From Agathobacter rectalis ATCC 33656 (GTDB taxonomy: Bacteria > Bacillota > Clostridia > Lachnospirales > Lachnospiraceae), in the NCBI RefSeq assembly GCF_000020605.1, contig NC_012781.1:15001-79000 (forward strand): a DNA stretch of 64,000 nucleotides, read 5' to 3'. Positions 29,637-38,786 of the stretch are shown in pieces; positions within the stretch are counted from its first letter, which is position 1; each line of letters opens with the position of its first letter. A model generated the notes under the pieces. That model had not been told where the DNA came from. It worked only from the letters and a program-made list of their open reading frames with translations, and did no database searches. The translations under genes and the position numbers were made by a program.

Positions 29637-29708
29637 TATTGTTTCCTCCTATTAGTCTTTTAATGTGCCTATTATAATACGATTTGCATTTAATTGCAAA
29701 TTATACTA

Positions 29709-29736
29709 TAAAGATTTTTTTTGAGTAGTTCGATAT
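29709..29736 (+). promoter_or_regulatory. Candidate sigma-D/sigma-28 promoter of flagellin
   Basis: TAAA (29709-29712) is followed after 16 bp by TTCGATAT (29729-29736). The Bacillus SigD consensus is TAAA-N15-GCCGATAT, so five or six of eight -10 positions match and the spacing is one base long. Its position about 70 bp before the flagellin ATG fits. Confidence 0.55.
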
Positions 29737-29805
29737 ACTTATTAGACAACGGAATGTTAATACTACAGCAAGGATGCCTGAGAAATTATCAGGAAAGGAA
29801 AACAC

Positions 29806-31236
29806 ATGAAAATAAACAGGAATATGAGTGCTGTCCGGGCAAATAAGCAGCTCCTCGGTACAGAAAACAGATTATCAAAGTCTATGAAAAGGCTTTCAAG
29901 CGGCTACAAGATAAATTCAGCAGAGGACAATCCGGCAGGAATGGCTATCTCCAACAAGATGAAGGCGCAGATAGAAGCGCTTGACCAGGCAAAATCAAAT
30001 TCATCAGATGCGCAGAATGTCATGAAAATAGCAGACGGAGCACTTGGTGAGGTAAGCAGCATGCTCCAGAGAATCAGGGAGCTTGCGGTACAGGGCGCTT
30101 CAGATACATATTCTGAGAATGATAAAAAGGCTTTGCAGTCAGAGATAGATGAGCTCACCAAGGAGGTGGACCGTATATCGGGCGATACGGAGTACAATAC
30201 AAAGTCACTGCTCGATGGTTCGAGTGATACACGCGTCTATGTAAGGCAGAAGGATGCAAATGGCAATATGACTCAGGTGAACAGCTATATTACCAGAATC
30301 AATTTCTCAGACAATGTGGCGTCAGATAAATATGAGCTCACAGTAAATTCGCTCGCAACACAGGCAACAGGAAGTCTTGCGTCTGCCACAAAGCCTGACG
30401 CAGAGGGAACGATTTCCATAAACGGTGTGAGTGTGGCGGTGAAGGCAGATATGACTCAGGATGAGTATATCCAGGCGTTGCAGAAGGCAGCGACCACAGC
30501 CGGTACTACTATGCAGGTGAATGGTGATAGCATCAGCTTTTTATCAAATGAGTATGGCAGCGACAGCACAGTAAATATATCTCTTTCTTCATCGCTTAAG
30601 GCTCTGGCAGGTGCAGGTTATGAGAATGCTGACGATGGAAGTGGAAATATGCAGCTCAAAAGTAATGGTAAGGATGCCGTGGTTACAGGCGGAGAAAATC
30701 TGTCGGACAAGACAATAAGAGCCGACGGTAACCGTGTATATGTGGTTGGAAACAGTGGATTTTCAATGGATTTTCTACTGAGCAGTGATATGGATATGAC
30801 AGCGGGAAGCAGCAATCTGCAGATAGATATTTCAGATATCGGAAATATGGCTGTGCAGATTGGTGCAAACGAGGGACAGGAGATGAAAATCAGGATACCG
30901 GAGGTATCATCGCAGACACTTTATCTGGATACGGTAGATGTGACTGTAAAGGGTGGTGCAGACAAGGCAATGTCCACACTTGATGAGGCGATAGAGTATG
31001 TCTCAGGTGTGCGGTCAAGGATAGGAGCCTTCCAAAACCGTCTTGAATCGGCTGAGAGCAGTCTTTCTGAGACTTCTGAGAACATGACCGGTGCATATTC
31101 CAATATCATGGATACCGACATGGCAACCGAGATGACGGAATACGCAGCACAGAATATTCTCGATCAGGCCGGAATCTCAGTGCTGTCTCAGGCAAATGAC
31201 CTGCCACAGCAGGTACTTTCACTATTGTCGAGGTAA
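29806..31236 (+). CDS. Flagellin
   Basis: This 476-aa protein is the flagellar filament subunit, secreted through the flagellar type III apparatus. It has conserved N-terminal D0/D1 helices (MKINRNMSAVRANKQL, RLSSGYKINSAEDNPAG, LQRIRELAVQGA) and a C-terminal D0/D1 (NILDQAGISVLSQANDLPQQVLSLL). A variable surface domain (about 150-380) lies between them. AGGAAAGG lies before ATG 29806. A SigD-like promoter is upstream and a FliS-like chaperone gene follows after 6 bp. No other flagellar structural genes are in the window, so this is an isolated filament locus. Confidence 0.95.
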   Translation: MKINRNMSAVRANKQLLGTENRLSKSMKRLSSGYKINSAEDNPAGMAISNKMKAQIEALDQAKSNSSDAQNVMKIADGALGEVSSMLQRIRELAVQGASDTYSENDKKALQSEIDELTKEVDRISGDTEYNTKSLLDGSSDTRVYVRQKDANGNMTQVNSYITRINFSDNVASDKYELTVNSLATQATGSLASATKPDAEGTISINGVSVAVKADMTQDEYIQALQKAATTAGTTMQVNGDSISFLSNEYGSDSTVNISLSSSLKALAGAGYENADDGSGNMQLKSNGKDAVVTGGENLSDKTIRADGNRVYVVGNSGFSMDFLLSSDMDMTAGSSNLQIDISDIGNMAVQIGANEGQEMKIRIPEVSSQTLYLDTVDVTVKGGADKAMSTLDEAIEYVSGVRSRIGAFQNRLESAESSLSETSENMTGAYSNIMDTDMATEMTEYAAQNILDQAGISVLSQANDLPQQVLSLLSR

Positions 31237-31242
31237 TAAGCA

Positions 31243-31716
31243 ATGAAAAATGAATTGAAGCAGGAGCTCACCAGAAGACTTTGTGCGTGCAACAATGGCG
31301 GACTCGTGCTTGTTATGTATGATATATATTTTGGTTTTTCAGATGATGTAAAAAATGCCCTCGTGTCAGAGGACAGGGAAGCCTTGAGAAAGGGAGTGTC
31401 GGATGTACAGGCGGCACTTGATGAGCTGATGGGGGCACTTGACTTTAAGTATCCTCTCGCAGGACAGCTTTATCCACTGTACTCATACTGCAAGAGGCTT
31501 TTTTCCACAGTGCTTTACTCACTTGATGTGTCGGTGGTGGATGAGACCGACGGCATTATGAAAAAGCTAAGAAGCAGCTTTGAAACCGTAGCTGCCGGTG
31601 ACAAATCGGCACCGCTTATGGACAATGCGCAGAAGGTTTATGCGGGCATGACCTATGGGAAGGGCAGGCTCACAGAGAGCTTTATAAACGATGATAACAG
31701 GGGCTTCCTTGCGTAG
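31243..31716 (+). CDS. FliS-like flagellin export chaperone
   Basis: This 157-aa all-helical protein has the FliS pattern GGLVLVMYDIYFGF near the start, a central LYPLYSYCKRLFSTVLYSLD helix (20 residues) and a C-terminal helix. FliS binds the flagellin C-terminus to keep it unfolded for export. The match is recognisable but diverged, and the protein is longer than the usual 125-130 aa. Placement 6 bp after flagellin supports the role. The last codons lie in a terminator stem. Confidence 0.75.
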   Translation: MKNELKQELTRRLCACNNGGLVLVMYDIYFGFSDDVKNALVSEDREALRKGVSDVQAALDELMGALDFKYPLAGQLYPLYSYCKRLFSTVLYSLDVSVVDETDGIMKKLRSSFETVAAGDKSAPLMDNAQKVYAGMTYGKGRLTESFINDDNRGFLA

Positions 31717-31730
31717 GAGGCCTCTTTTTT
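31699..31730 (+). terminator. Terminator embedded in the end of the FliS-like gene
   Basis: AGGGGCTTCC pairs with GGAGGCCTCT (10 bp, with G-U pairs) around a 7-nt loop that includes the stop codon, followed by TTTTTT. Confidence 0.75.
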
Positions 31731-31746
31731 AGTTCATTAAGCCTCA

Positions 31747-31959
31747 TTAAACCTCATTAAGCCGCTTGGCACAGTTTAAAAGAAATTTATACCGCATGGA
31801 AACAGCCTTGGCCTGATAGATATAATAGTCAATTAAATCGGGCTCAACCACATTTTCCAGGTTAGTGTATACAATTTGAAGTTCATCTGTTGTTTTCTTG
31901 ATGTCATCCTGTAAGGTCTTGTAACCGTCATTTACAGGCGTTTCTTTAAATAATTTCAT
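31747..31959 (-). CDS. DUF2508-like small protein
   Basis: This 70-aa helical, soluble protein resembles the DUF2508 (YaaL) family, with the closing pattern IYQAKAVSMRYKFLLNCAKR. ATG 31959 has GGAGG 6 nt upstream; an in-frame start 42 nt earlier would add a hydrophobic stretch without a ribosome-binding site. In Bacillus the relative lies near recR and bofA, but here it stands alone between flagellin and the pilus locus. Function unknown. Confidence 0.7.
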   Translation of the reverse strand: MKLFKETPVNDGYKTLQDDIKKTTDELQIVYTNLENVVEPDLIDYYIYQAKAVSMRYKFLLNCAKRLNEV

Positions 31960-32150
31960 GAATTCCTCCAACAAAATAAGTCTTAATACAAGTATAAGCA
32001 AAAGAGTTTCTTCTATTCACAGATTTTGTAAAAAGTGCTTTTGACATGTGAAAAACCAGTAAAATCAAGGTTTTGACTGTGGATTAATGTGTTGGGTTTA
32101 GCTGCATTTTGTGGATAACTAACAAAAAGTATTTATTTTAAAAAAAGCTA

Positions 32151-32180
32151 TAGACAAAATCGGGAGTGCGTTGTTATAAT
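32151..32180 (+). promoter_or_regulatory. Promoter of the Tad pilus operon
   Basis: TAGACA (32151-32156), an 18-bp spacer and TATAAT (32175-32180) precede the AAAGGAGAGG ribosome-binding site at 32191-32200. Two DnaA-box-like 9-mers (TGTGGATTA at 32078, TGTGGATAA at 32110) lie just upstream and may be chance. Confidence 0.6.
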
Positions 32181-32213
32181 TCGTCTCACGAAAGGAGAGG
32201 TGATGAAAATACA

Positions 32214-32729
32214 GTGATTGTGAAATTAATATCACACCTCATGCTGTATATACTGCTTACAGTAGCAGCAATTGGGGATTTCAAAAATTATAGAATCAGT
32301 AACCGGCTGATTCTGACGGGACTTGGTTGTGCGTTTCTATTTCGCTTAGTGGGGGGCAAGGTAGCGAGCATCATCTGGTTTCTTCCAGATATAGTTTTTC
32401 CGGTTGTCATTTTATATTTCTTATATCTTTCAGGCATTTTAGGAGCCGGGGATATCAAGTTATTTTCAGTAGTATGTGCATTTACAAATTTAAGATTTAC
32501 CGCCTTGTGCATGGCAGCCGCTTTTGTGGCGGCAGCGGGATATGGTCTCATAAGTATGGTGCTTAAAAAGGAGCTCTTTGTGCGTATGAGGGATGGATTT
32601 TTATACTTAAACGGTATACTGTGTGGCAGATTTATGCGGTACCGCGGACAGGGGAAAGCTGTTAGTTTCGCGGTATACGTGCTTTTGGGAACAGCCATGG
32701 CAGATATATGGGTTTACGGCATGAGGTGA
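32214..32729 (+). CDS. tadV: A24-family prepilin peptidase (CpaA/TadV)
   Basis: This 171-aa integral membrane aspartic protease cleaves and may methylate prepilins. The two catalytic aspartates are visible in AIGDFKNYRISN and GAGDIKLFSV, the latter being the family GxGD motif. About six membrane segments are present. The likely start is GTG 32214, since extending upstream reads through the promoter's ribosome-binding site. A 4-codon minicistron (ATG 32203, MKIQ) ends in TGA overlapping this GTG (GTGA), so the start may be reached by coupling. It is the first gene of the Tad cluster. Confidence 0.82.
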   Translation: MIVKLISHLMLYILLTVAAIGDFKNYRISNRLILTGLGCAFLFRLVGGKVASIIWFLPDIVFPVVILYFLYLSGILGAGDIKLFSVVCAFTNLRFTALCMAAAFVAAAGYGLISMVLKKELFVRMRDGFLYLNGILCGRFMRYRGQGKAVSFAVYVLLGTAMADIWVYGMR

Positions 32730-32754
32730 TGGAAGGAGGGTTAAAGTACCATAG

Positions 32755-33753
32755 ATGAAAAAAATCAGACTAGGAATTTATATTGAGGATTCAGAATATG
32801 GCGACAGACTGACATGCTATTTCATGAATCATTATAAGGTTCAGCTGGAGATACATATGTATACCATGAAAGAGCAGCTGGAACACTTAGAGGGCGAGAT
32901 AGATATCATGCTTTCAAGTGAGCTTGACCAGTGGAATAACAAGTATATCCCACTGATACAGATTGTTGAGGAAACACCTATTGAGAGTGAGGAGGGTATA
33001 TACTTTGTGGAAAAATATCAGGAAGTAAACCGTATAGTGGAAGAGATTTTAAAGCATGTGGGCGGTGAGGTGAGAGACCTTAAGAGTGAGGGCTCTTTGA
33101 TAGGTCAGACGAGGCTTATAAGCGTGTATTCACTTGCTGATAATCAGTATCAGATGCCTTTTGCGATGACTTTGTCCTCTATTTTGAGTGAGAATGAAAA
33201 GGTACTGCTTATGGATTTTCAGGAGAATAGCGGATTATCACGGATGCTTGAGCAGAGTGTGGAGCATAATCTGGACGAGCTATTGGTGATGGCCGAATCC
33301 GGACGATACTCGACCAACAGGATAAACAGCTGTATCGGAAGAAAGCATAAGCTGGATTATGTATATCCGATTGAAAATACAGAGTGTCTGTGTGAAATAA
33401 ATACGGTAATATGCAACAATCTGCTTCAGATGCTTGGCAAGGAAATGCACTATGACTGCATAGTTCTCAATATGGGAACAAGATTTAAGGGCTTTTTTGA
33501 TATTCTTGACAGATGCAGTGATATCTATCTGGTACAGAAAAAAGGCGGAATCAGCCAGTGGAGAGAGTACGAGTTTACTGAGGAGCTGATGGAAAGAGGT
33601 CTAAGCAATGTAGTTGAGAGGATTAAGCTGATTGAGCCTCCGGTCATCACGACACCGGTATCTACATGTGATAAGCTTGTGGAGCTGTGGAAGTGGAATG
33701 AGTTTGGAGATGTCATAAGAAACATGACTCGGGGTATTTCGTGTGCTGGATGA
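32755..33753 (+). CDS. tadZ: TadZ/CpaE-like localisation ATPase
   Basis: This 332-aa protein has an N-terminal receiver-like domain (1-105) and a MinD-type ATPase-like domain (about 118-320). The latter has strands such as RLISVYS, EKVLLMDFQ and YDCIVLNMG but no canonical Walker A lysine loop. TadZ proteins position the Tad pilus machinery at a cell pole. Its place between the peptidase and the TadA motor supports the call. GGAGG lies upstream, and its end overlaps tadA by 11 bp. Confidence 0.8.
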   Translation: MKKIRLGIYIEDSEYGDRLTCYFMNHYKVQLEIHMYTMKEQLEHLEGEIDIMLSSELDQWNNKYIPLIQIVEETPIESEEGIYFVEKYQEVNRIVEEILKHVGGEVRDLKSEGSLIGQTRLISVYSLADNQYQMPFAMTLSSILSENEKVLLMDFQENSGLSRMLEQSVEHNLDELLVMAESGRYSTNRINSCIGRKHKLDYVYPIENTECLCEINTVICNNLLQMLGKEMHYDCIVLNMGTRFKGFFDILDRCSDIYLVQKKGGISQWREYEFTEELMERGLSNVVERIKLIEPPVITTPVSTCDKLVELWKWNEFGDVIRNMTRGISCAG

Positions 33754-34960
33754 TTTTGGACAGAGAATAAGAGATATTATACTTTCTGAAATGGATTTGT
33801 CCAGAGAGCTGAGTGATGAGGAAATATGTGATTTAATCGGAAGCGTGGTTTCAAGAGAGGCACGCGACAGACCAATGACTATAAAGGATAGAGCGGAGCT
33901 TGAGCGCACCATATTCAACTCTCTGCGTAAGCTTGATGTGCTGCAGGAGCTGGTGGATGACAGGGATGTGACTGAAATTATGGTAAACGGTCCCAATGAT
34001 ATATTCTATGAAAAAGCCGGAAGAATCCAAAGGTTCAAGGGTCATTTTTCATCGGAAGAGAAGCTGGAGGATGTGATACAGCAGATTGTGGGACGCCATA
34101 ACAGGGTTGTAAATCAGGCATCACCGATAGTTGATACCAGGCTTAGTGACGGCTCCAGGGTAAATATAGTGCTAAACCCCATATCTATAGGCGGCTCGGC
34201 CGTATCAATCAGAAAGTTTCCGGAGCATCCTATGAGCATGGAGAGGCTTGTTGAGATAGAAGCTCTCTCGCCGGAGGTGGCAAGGCTTCTACAGATACTG
34301 ACGCAGGCCAAATACAATATATTTATTTCCGGTGGTACAGGCTCCGGAAAAACGACCTTCCTGAATGCTCTGTCACAATATATTCCTGATGATGAGAGAA
34401 TTATTACAATTGAAGACTCAGCGGAGCTGCAGCTTCTGGGAGCTAAAAATATAGTAAGGCTTGAGACAAGAAATGCAAATACCGATGGGGTTACTCCAAT
34501 TACAATAAGAGATCTTATCAGGACGGCTCTTCGTATGAGACCGGACAGGATAATAGTGGGCGAGTGCAGAGGTGCAGAGGCGCTTGATATGCTTCAGGCT
34601 ATGAATACAGGACATGACGGCTCGTTGTCCACCGGCCATGCCAATTCACCACATGATATCATTTCAAGAATTGAGACTATGGTGCTTCAAGGTCAGGATT
34701 TCCCACTCAATGCGATACGGCAGCAGATAGCATCCGGAATAGATATTATTGTCCAGCTTGGCAGGCTGAGGGATAAAAGCAGGAGAGTCCTTGAGATATC
34801 AGAGGTGGATGGATTTATGGATGGTGAAATTGTGCTGCATACGCTGTATCGTTTTGAGGAAACCGCTGTTTTGGACAGTGGGAGGATACAGGGCTTTTTA
34901 AAGAAAGCAGGGACACTTTGTCACACCGACAAGCTTATGGCAGCAGGGCTTAGTGTATAG
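33743..34960 (+). CDS. tadA: Tad pilus assembly motor ATPase TadA/CpaF
   Basis: This 405-aa secretion ATPase of the VirB11/GspE superfamily hydrolyses ATP in the cytoplasm to extend Flp pili. It has a Walker A loop GGTGSGKT at 197-204, an Asp box (IITIEDSAELQ), the Walker B region MRPDRIIVGECRGAEALDM and a His box (GHDGSLSTGHANSP). The start is GTG 33743 inside the end of tadZ. Length and motif order match CpaF well. Confidence 0.93.
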   Translation: MLDDFGQRIRDIILSEMDLSRELSDEEICDLIGSVVSREARDRPMTIKDRAELERTIFNSLRKLDVLQELVDDRDVTEIMVNGPNDIFYEKAGRIQRFKGHFSSEEKLEDVIQQIVGRHNRVVNQASPIVDTRLSDGSRVNIVLNPISIGGSAVSIRKFPEHPMSMERLVEIEALSPEVARLLQILTQAKYNIFISGGTGSGKTTFLNALSQYIPDDERIITIEDSAELQLLGAKNIVRLETRNANTDGVTPITIRDLIRTALRMRPDRIIVGECRGAEALDMLQAMNTGHDGSLSTGHANSPHDIISRIETMVLQGQDFPLNAIRQQIASGIDIIVQLGRLRDKSRRVLEISEVDGFMDGEIVLHTLYRFEETAVLDSGRIQGFLKKAGTLCHTDKLMAAGLSV

Positions 34961-35014
34961 GCTGTTATGTGGCATTTAAAGTAAGAAAGGCTGTAGCTGT
35001 CAGTATAGGAATAT

Positions 35015-35791
35015 ATGTTACTGAACAGTTATGAAGGGTTTGATTATATGGATTACAGCAGATATTCCATGTCCACAAAGGATTGGGGGATTGTTTTCAT
35101 AAAAAGTATGGCTGCCACAGTGATTATCGCATATTTGTTTTATGACAGTCCTATTGTTGTTATTGCTTTTCCGGCGGTGTTTGCGTATTGTGCAAAGCTG
35201 TGCAGGCAGGAGGGTGTCAGAAGACAAAAGGAAAAACTAAATGAAGAGTTTATGAATGTACTTAAGGTATTGAGCTCGAATATGCTGGCCGGATACTCTG
35301 TGGAGAATGCATGGCAGGAGGCTGAAAAAGAGATGGAGCTCATGTATGGGAATGATTCGCTTATGCTGTCTGAGATACGGGAGATGAACAGGCAGATAAA
35401 GATGAATCAGACATTTGAGGCGGTGCTGTCAGAATTTGCTCATAGAAGCGGTCTGGAGGATATAGTCAATTTTTCTGATATTTTCTCATTTGCAAAGAGA
35501 AGCGGCGGCAGATTTGTGGATATCATAGAGTCTACCACTTACAGGATGTGGACAAAGTATGATACCAACCGACAGATAGAGGTTGCGGTTTCTGCCAAAA
35601 GACTTGAGCAAAAGACTATGAACTATATTCCGATATTTCTTTTGGCATTTTTAAAGCTGTCTTCAAGAGATTATATGTCTGCACTATATGGAAACCTGAT
35701 CGGGGTAATCTTTATGAGTACCTGTCTTTTAGCCTATGCAGGGGCAATTAAACTGGCAAAGAAATTTTTACAGGTAGGAATAGGCATATGA
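35015..35791 (+). CDS. tadB: Tad inner-membrane platform protein TadB
   Basis: This 258-aa protein has N-terminal membrane segments (about 26-60), a cytoplasmic T2SSF-type helical domain (about 75-200; LSSNMLAGYSVENAWQEAEKE, FAKRSGGRFVDIIE) and C-terminal membrane helices (about 207-250). It forms the platform on which TadA acts. The start could also be ATG 35048; 35015 has AGGA upstream. Its end overlaps tadC by 4 bp (ATGA). Confidence 0.85.
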   Translation: MLLNSYEGFDYMDYSRYSMSTKDWGIVFIKSMAATVIIAYLFYDSPIVVIAFPAVFAYCAKLCRQEGVRRQKEKLNEEFMNVLKVLSSNMLAGYSVENAWQEAEKEMELMYGNDSLMLSEIREMNRQIKMNQTFEAVLSEFAHRSGLEDIVNFSDIFSFAKRSGGRFVDIIESTTYRMWTKYDTNRQIEVAVSAKRLEQKTMNYIPIFLLAFLKLSSRDYMSALYGNLIGVIFMSTCLLAYAGAIKLAKKFLQVGIGI

Positions 35792-37014
35792 CGGGAGGAA
35801 AGAGGCTTAGAATAGCAGCATTATTTGTTATAGTTTTAGTTTTTGCTTTTATCATGGACATGTCGTCAAATGCTATAACTGATAATACACTTATACGCAA
35901 TGATACAGGTGACGGAGATGCAGTATATGATCTGGTGCTAAATGCGGATGGACTCGATGAGGATTACAGCTATCAGCTGAAGGTTATGGAGGAGCAGCCT
36001 TCGGATAAACAGGCGAATGAGCTGTTTACACAGGCAAAAAAAGAGATAGACGACAGCTTTTGTGAAGAGAATCAGAGTGTGGAACAGGTCAGAGGGCATG
36101 TGATTATGAAGGATGCATATGCATCGGGAGCTGTGGAGGCAGAGTGGACACTGAGTGACTATGATGTGGTTGATATTAATGGAGATGTGAACCAGGATGC
36201 ATTTGAGGAGGCTGATGATGAACAGGGAAAGCTGATTAGCGCAAGTGTTGAGCTTTCCTGTGGCGAACACAGACAGCTGTATGATTTCTCATTTGTGGTA
36301 TTTCCGGATGAACTGGAAGCGGGTGAGCGCCTCATAAAGGATATCAACAGACATATTGACAGTGAAATGTCAAAGACTGGGACTAAAAAGCTTACACTGC
36401 CGGATGAGGTAGATGGAGTAAAGCTCAGCTGGTCGCAGGAAAAAAGCAATACTGCAGCTAAAATAGCCATGCTTGAAGTTGTTGTTATAGTTCTTCTGGT
36501 GCTTGAGAAAAAGGAAAAAAAGAAGACGGCGCAGAAGGAGAGAAATATACAACTGCAGCTCGAATATCCGGAGATAGTCAGCAAAATGGCTGTTTTGATG
36601 GGTTCAGGAATGACTGTGGAGCAGGCATGGAATAGGATTACCGCCCGTTATCTTGATGAGCGGAAAAATAATGATAAGAATATTATGCCCGCTTACGAGG
36701 AAATGCTTGTGACGGAGAGAGAAATCTCAGATGGCGTGACAGGCAGAAAAGCATACGCAGGTTTTGCGGAAAGAGTAAAGCTGCCATGCTATCAGAAGCT
36801 TGTACGCATTATTTTACAGAGTATTCACAAAGGAAGTAAGGGTGTATGTGAAATGCTCGAGAAGGAATCGGAGGATGCATTTGATGAGAGGAGGCTTTTA
36901 GCCTTAAAGCTGGGTGAAGAGGCCGGCACCAAAATGCTTATGCCGATGATGATTATGATGGCTATAGTCATAGCAATAGTAATAGCACCCGCAATCATTG
37001 ATTTTAAGATATAG
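35788..37014 (+). CDS. tadC: TadC-like platform protein with an extended extracytoplasmic domain
   Basis: This 408-aa protein has an N-terminal membrane segment (9-25) and an unusual domain of about 200 residues that is probably extracytoplasmic. A second membrane helix (about 228-242) precedes a T2SSF domain (about 255-370; MAVLMGSGMTVEQAW, LGEEAGTKMLMPMM) and a last helix (about 383-403). The extra domain distinguishes it from short proteobacterial TadC and is seen from memory in clostridial relatives. It follows tadB with a 4-bp overlap. Confidence 0.82.
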   Translation: MTGGKRLRIAALFVIVLVFAFIMDMSSNAITDNTLIRNDTGDGDAVYDLVLNADGLDEDYSYQLKVMEEQPSDKQANELFTQAKKEIDDSFCEENQSVEQVRGHVIMKDAYASGAVEAEWTLSDYDVVDINGDVNQDAFEEADDEQGKLISASVELSCGEHRQLYDFSFVVFPDELEAGERLIKDINRHIDSEMSKTGTKKLTLPDEVDGVKLSWSQEKSNTAAKIAMLEVVVIVLLVLEKKEKKKTAQKERNIQLQLEYPEIVSKMAVLMGSGMTVEQAWNRITARYLDERKNNDKNIMPAYEEMLVTEREISDGVTGRKAYAGFAERVKLPCYQKLVRIILQSIHKGSKGVCEMLEKESEDAFDERRLLALKLGEEAGTKMLMPMMIMMAIVIAIVIAPAIIDFKI

Positions 37015-37026
37015 AAAGGAAAAATT

Positions 37027-37194
37027 ATGTTAGGATTTAAGAATTTTTTATTAGATGAGGATGGCGCAGGAGTAGTGGAAATGATACTGATAATTGTCGT
37101 GTTAATCGGTCTGGTGCTGATTTTTAAGAAGCAGCTTACGACGCTTGTAAACAATATCTTTCAGACAATCTCAAGAGAGGCTGGTAAAGTGTGA
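37027..37194 (+). CDS. flp: Flp-type major pilin
   Basis: This 55-aa protein begins with a short charged leader ending in LDEDGAG and continues as a hydrophobic helix (VVEMILIIVVLIGLVLIF) with the Glu at position 3 after the predicted cut, typical of type IV and Flp prepilins. The prepilin peptidase would cut after DGAG. It is the probable structural pilin of this Tad pilus. AGAAAGGAA precedes ATG. Its TGA overlaps the next GTG (GTGA). Confidence 0.87.
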   Translation: MLGFKNFLLDEDGAGVVEMILIIVVLIGLVLIFKKQLTTLVNNIFQTISREAGKV

Positions 37195-38765
37195 GAGGCA
37201 GTATAACGATATTTGCCACAATGCTTCTCATGCTGGTGTCACAGTTTCTGTTTACTGTACTGGAAGCCGGCAGGAATCTGACACTTACCAATATAGCATG
37301 CATGAATTCAGAGGCTGTAGCAGAGTCAGTTTTTGCACAGTATTGCAGACCATTGTGGGATGAATACCATCTGTTAGCGTATGACGCCGGAAGTGACGCA
37401 ATGGGCAATGTGGATATCGAAAATGTCAAGTCGTATATGAAGAAGCTTACGACTGACAATTTTAAGATAAGCGATTCAGGAGCTTTTGCCGGGGGTACTA
37501 TTGTAAACGGCACCAGTATGCTAAGGTTGTCAATGGATGAGCTCGAATCCATGAAATATGTGCTTATGACGGATGATGGTGGTGATGTGTATACAAATGC
37601 GGTTGTCTCATATATGAAGAAAAATATTGGTTATGAAACAGTCAAAAATCTTTACAGTCAGTATAGCTCATTGAATGAAAACAAGTCTGCGGGTGAGTAT
37701 GATGACAGTAAAATAGATAGTGCGTTAAAAGCCTTAAAGGATAATGCAGCTCATGAAGGCGGAGGCAAAAGCATAGCGAGGTCGTCACCGCCAAGAGCTT
37801 ACAGTGCACATTTATCGGTTTCGAAAACAAAGCAGACGTCAGAAAGTAAGGCAGAAAGCACAGAAGGCGGCAATGCAATAGAAAATCCGCTGGTCAAGGT
37901 GCAGAAAGTAAAGGCATCAGGCATATTATCGCAGGTGGTTGATGAGAGCACGGTGTCAGGAAACAGTATTGATACATCAGCCAGAGTGTCCGGGCGAAGT
38001 CTGCATAAAGGAACAGGGGGCTGGTCCGAAAGTGGTGATGACTGGTATGCGAAAGTACTTATGCAGCAGTATATTCTGACATATATGAGTTGTTACACTG
38101 ATACAAATCCCAATCATGCCCTTAACTATGAGGTGGAGTACATCATAGGAGGCAGAGCGAGTGATAAGGATAATCTGAAGATCGTTATAGCAGAAATACT
38201 GGCTCTGCGTGCGGCTGCCAATATGGCATACCTGGCAGGAAGCGCATCAAAGCAGGCACAGGCGATGGCTCTTGCTGCAATTATCGGTGGAATTACTCTG
38301 ACACCGGAGGTAATTGAAGGGGTGGAAAAGGGAATTCTGGCGGCCTGGGCATTCTGTGAAAGTGTGCTGGATTTAAGGGCACTTTTGGATGGGGATAAGA
38401 TTCCACTGATAAAAAGTGATACGTCATGGACATCGAGTCTGTATGGCATGACAAGCATGCTCACAGGGCAGGTGAAGGCAAAAAGCTCAAATGAAGGAAT
38501 AGGCTACAAATCATATCTGGGTATGCTGCTTTTTACAAAGAGCATGAAAAATATAGCGTATCGCTCGATGGATGTACAGGAGGCTACAGTGCGTATGACC
38601 GGTGCGCATGAAAGCTTTAGAATGGACAATGCAATCTGTGAGCTTAATGCAGATGTAAGCTACAAATATCATGGCATATTTTTATGCTTTGTGAATCTTT
38701 TAGATGGGGCAGATAACGAGTATACCATTAAAAATAAGGCAAAGTATTCCTATTATGGACGATGA
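37191..38765 (+). CDS. DUF5702-like secreted Tad-locus protein
   Basis: This 524-aa protein has an N-terminal hydrophobic segment (about 5-24) after a short basic leader, resembling pseudopilin TadE/TadG proteins. A long Ser/Lys/Asp-rich extracellular region and a helical C-terminal half (about 285-520) follow. From memory it resembles DUF5702 proteins of clostridial Tad loci, which I could not check. GTG 37191 overlaps the pilin stop, indicating coupled translation. It is probably a minor pilin or a tip or envelope component. Confidence 0.7.
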   Translation: MRGSITIFATMLLMLVSQFLFTVLEAGRNLTLTNIACMNSEAVAESVFAQYCRPLWDEYHLLAYDAGSDAMGNVDIENVKSYMKKLTTDNFKISDSGAFAGGTIVNGTSMLRLSMDELESMKYVLMTDDGGDVYTNAVVSYMKKNIGYETVKNLYSQYSSLNENKSAGEYDDSKIDSALKALKDNAAHEGGGKSIARSSPPRAYSAHLSVSKTKQTSESKAESTEGGNAIENPLVKVQKVKASGILSQVVDESTVSGNSIDTSARVSGRSLHKGTGGWSESGDDWYAKVLMQQYILTYMSCYTDTNPNHALNYEVEYIIGGRASDKDNLKIVIAEILALRAAANMAYLAGSASKQAQAMALAAIIGGITLTPEVIEGVEKGILAAWAFCESVLDLRALLDGDKIPLIKSDTSWTSSLYGMTSMLTGQVKAKSSNEGIGYKSYLGMLLFTKSMKNIAYRSMDVQEATVRMTGAHESFRMDNAICELNADVSYKYHGIFLCFVNLLDGADNEYTIKNKAKYSYYGR

Positions 38766-38786
38766 CGAAATAAGAAAGGCAGGTGT

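Noticed and set aside
32078-32118. Two DnaA-box-like 9-mers before the Tad operon, considered as an origin or DnaA-regulated site
   Set aside because: Only two boxes, no dnaA/dnaN context and no AT-rich unwinding array; probably chance.
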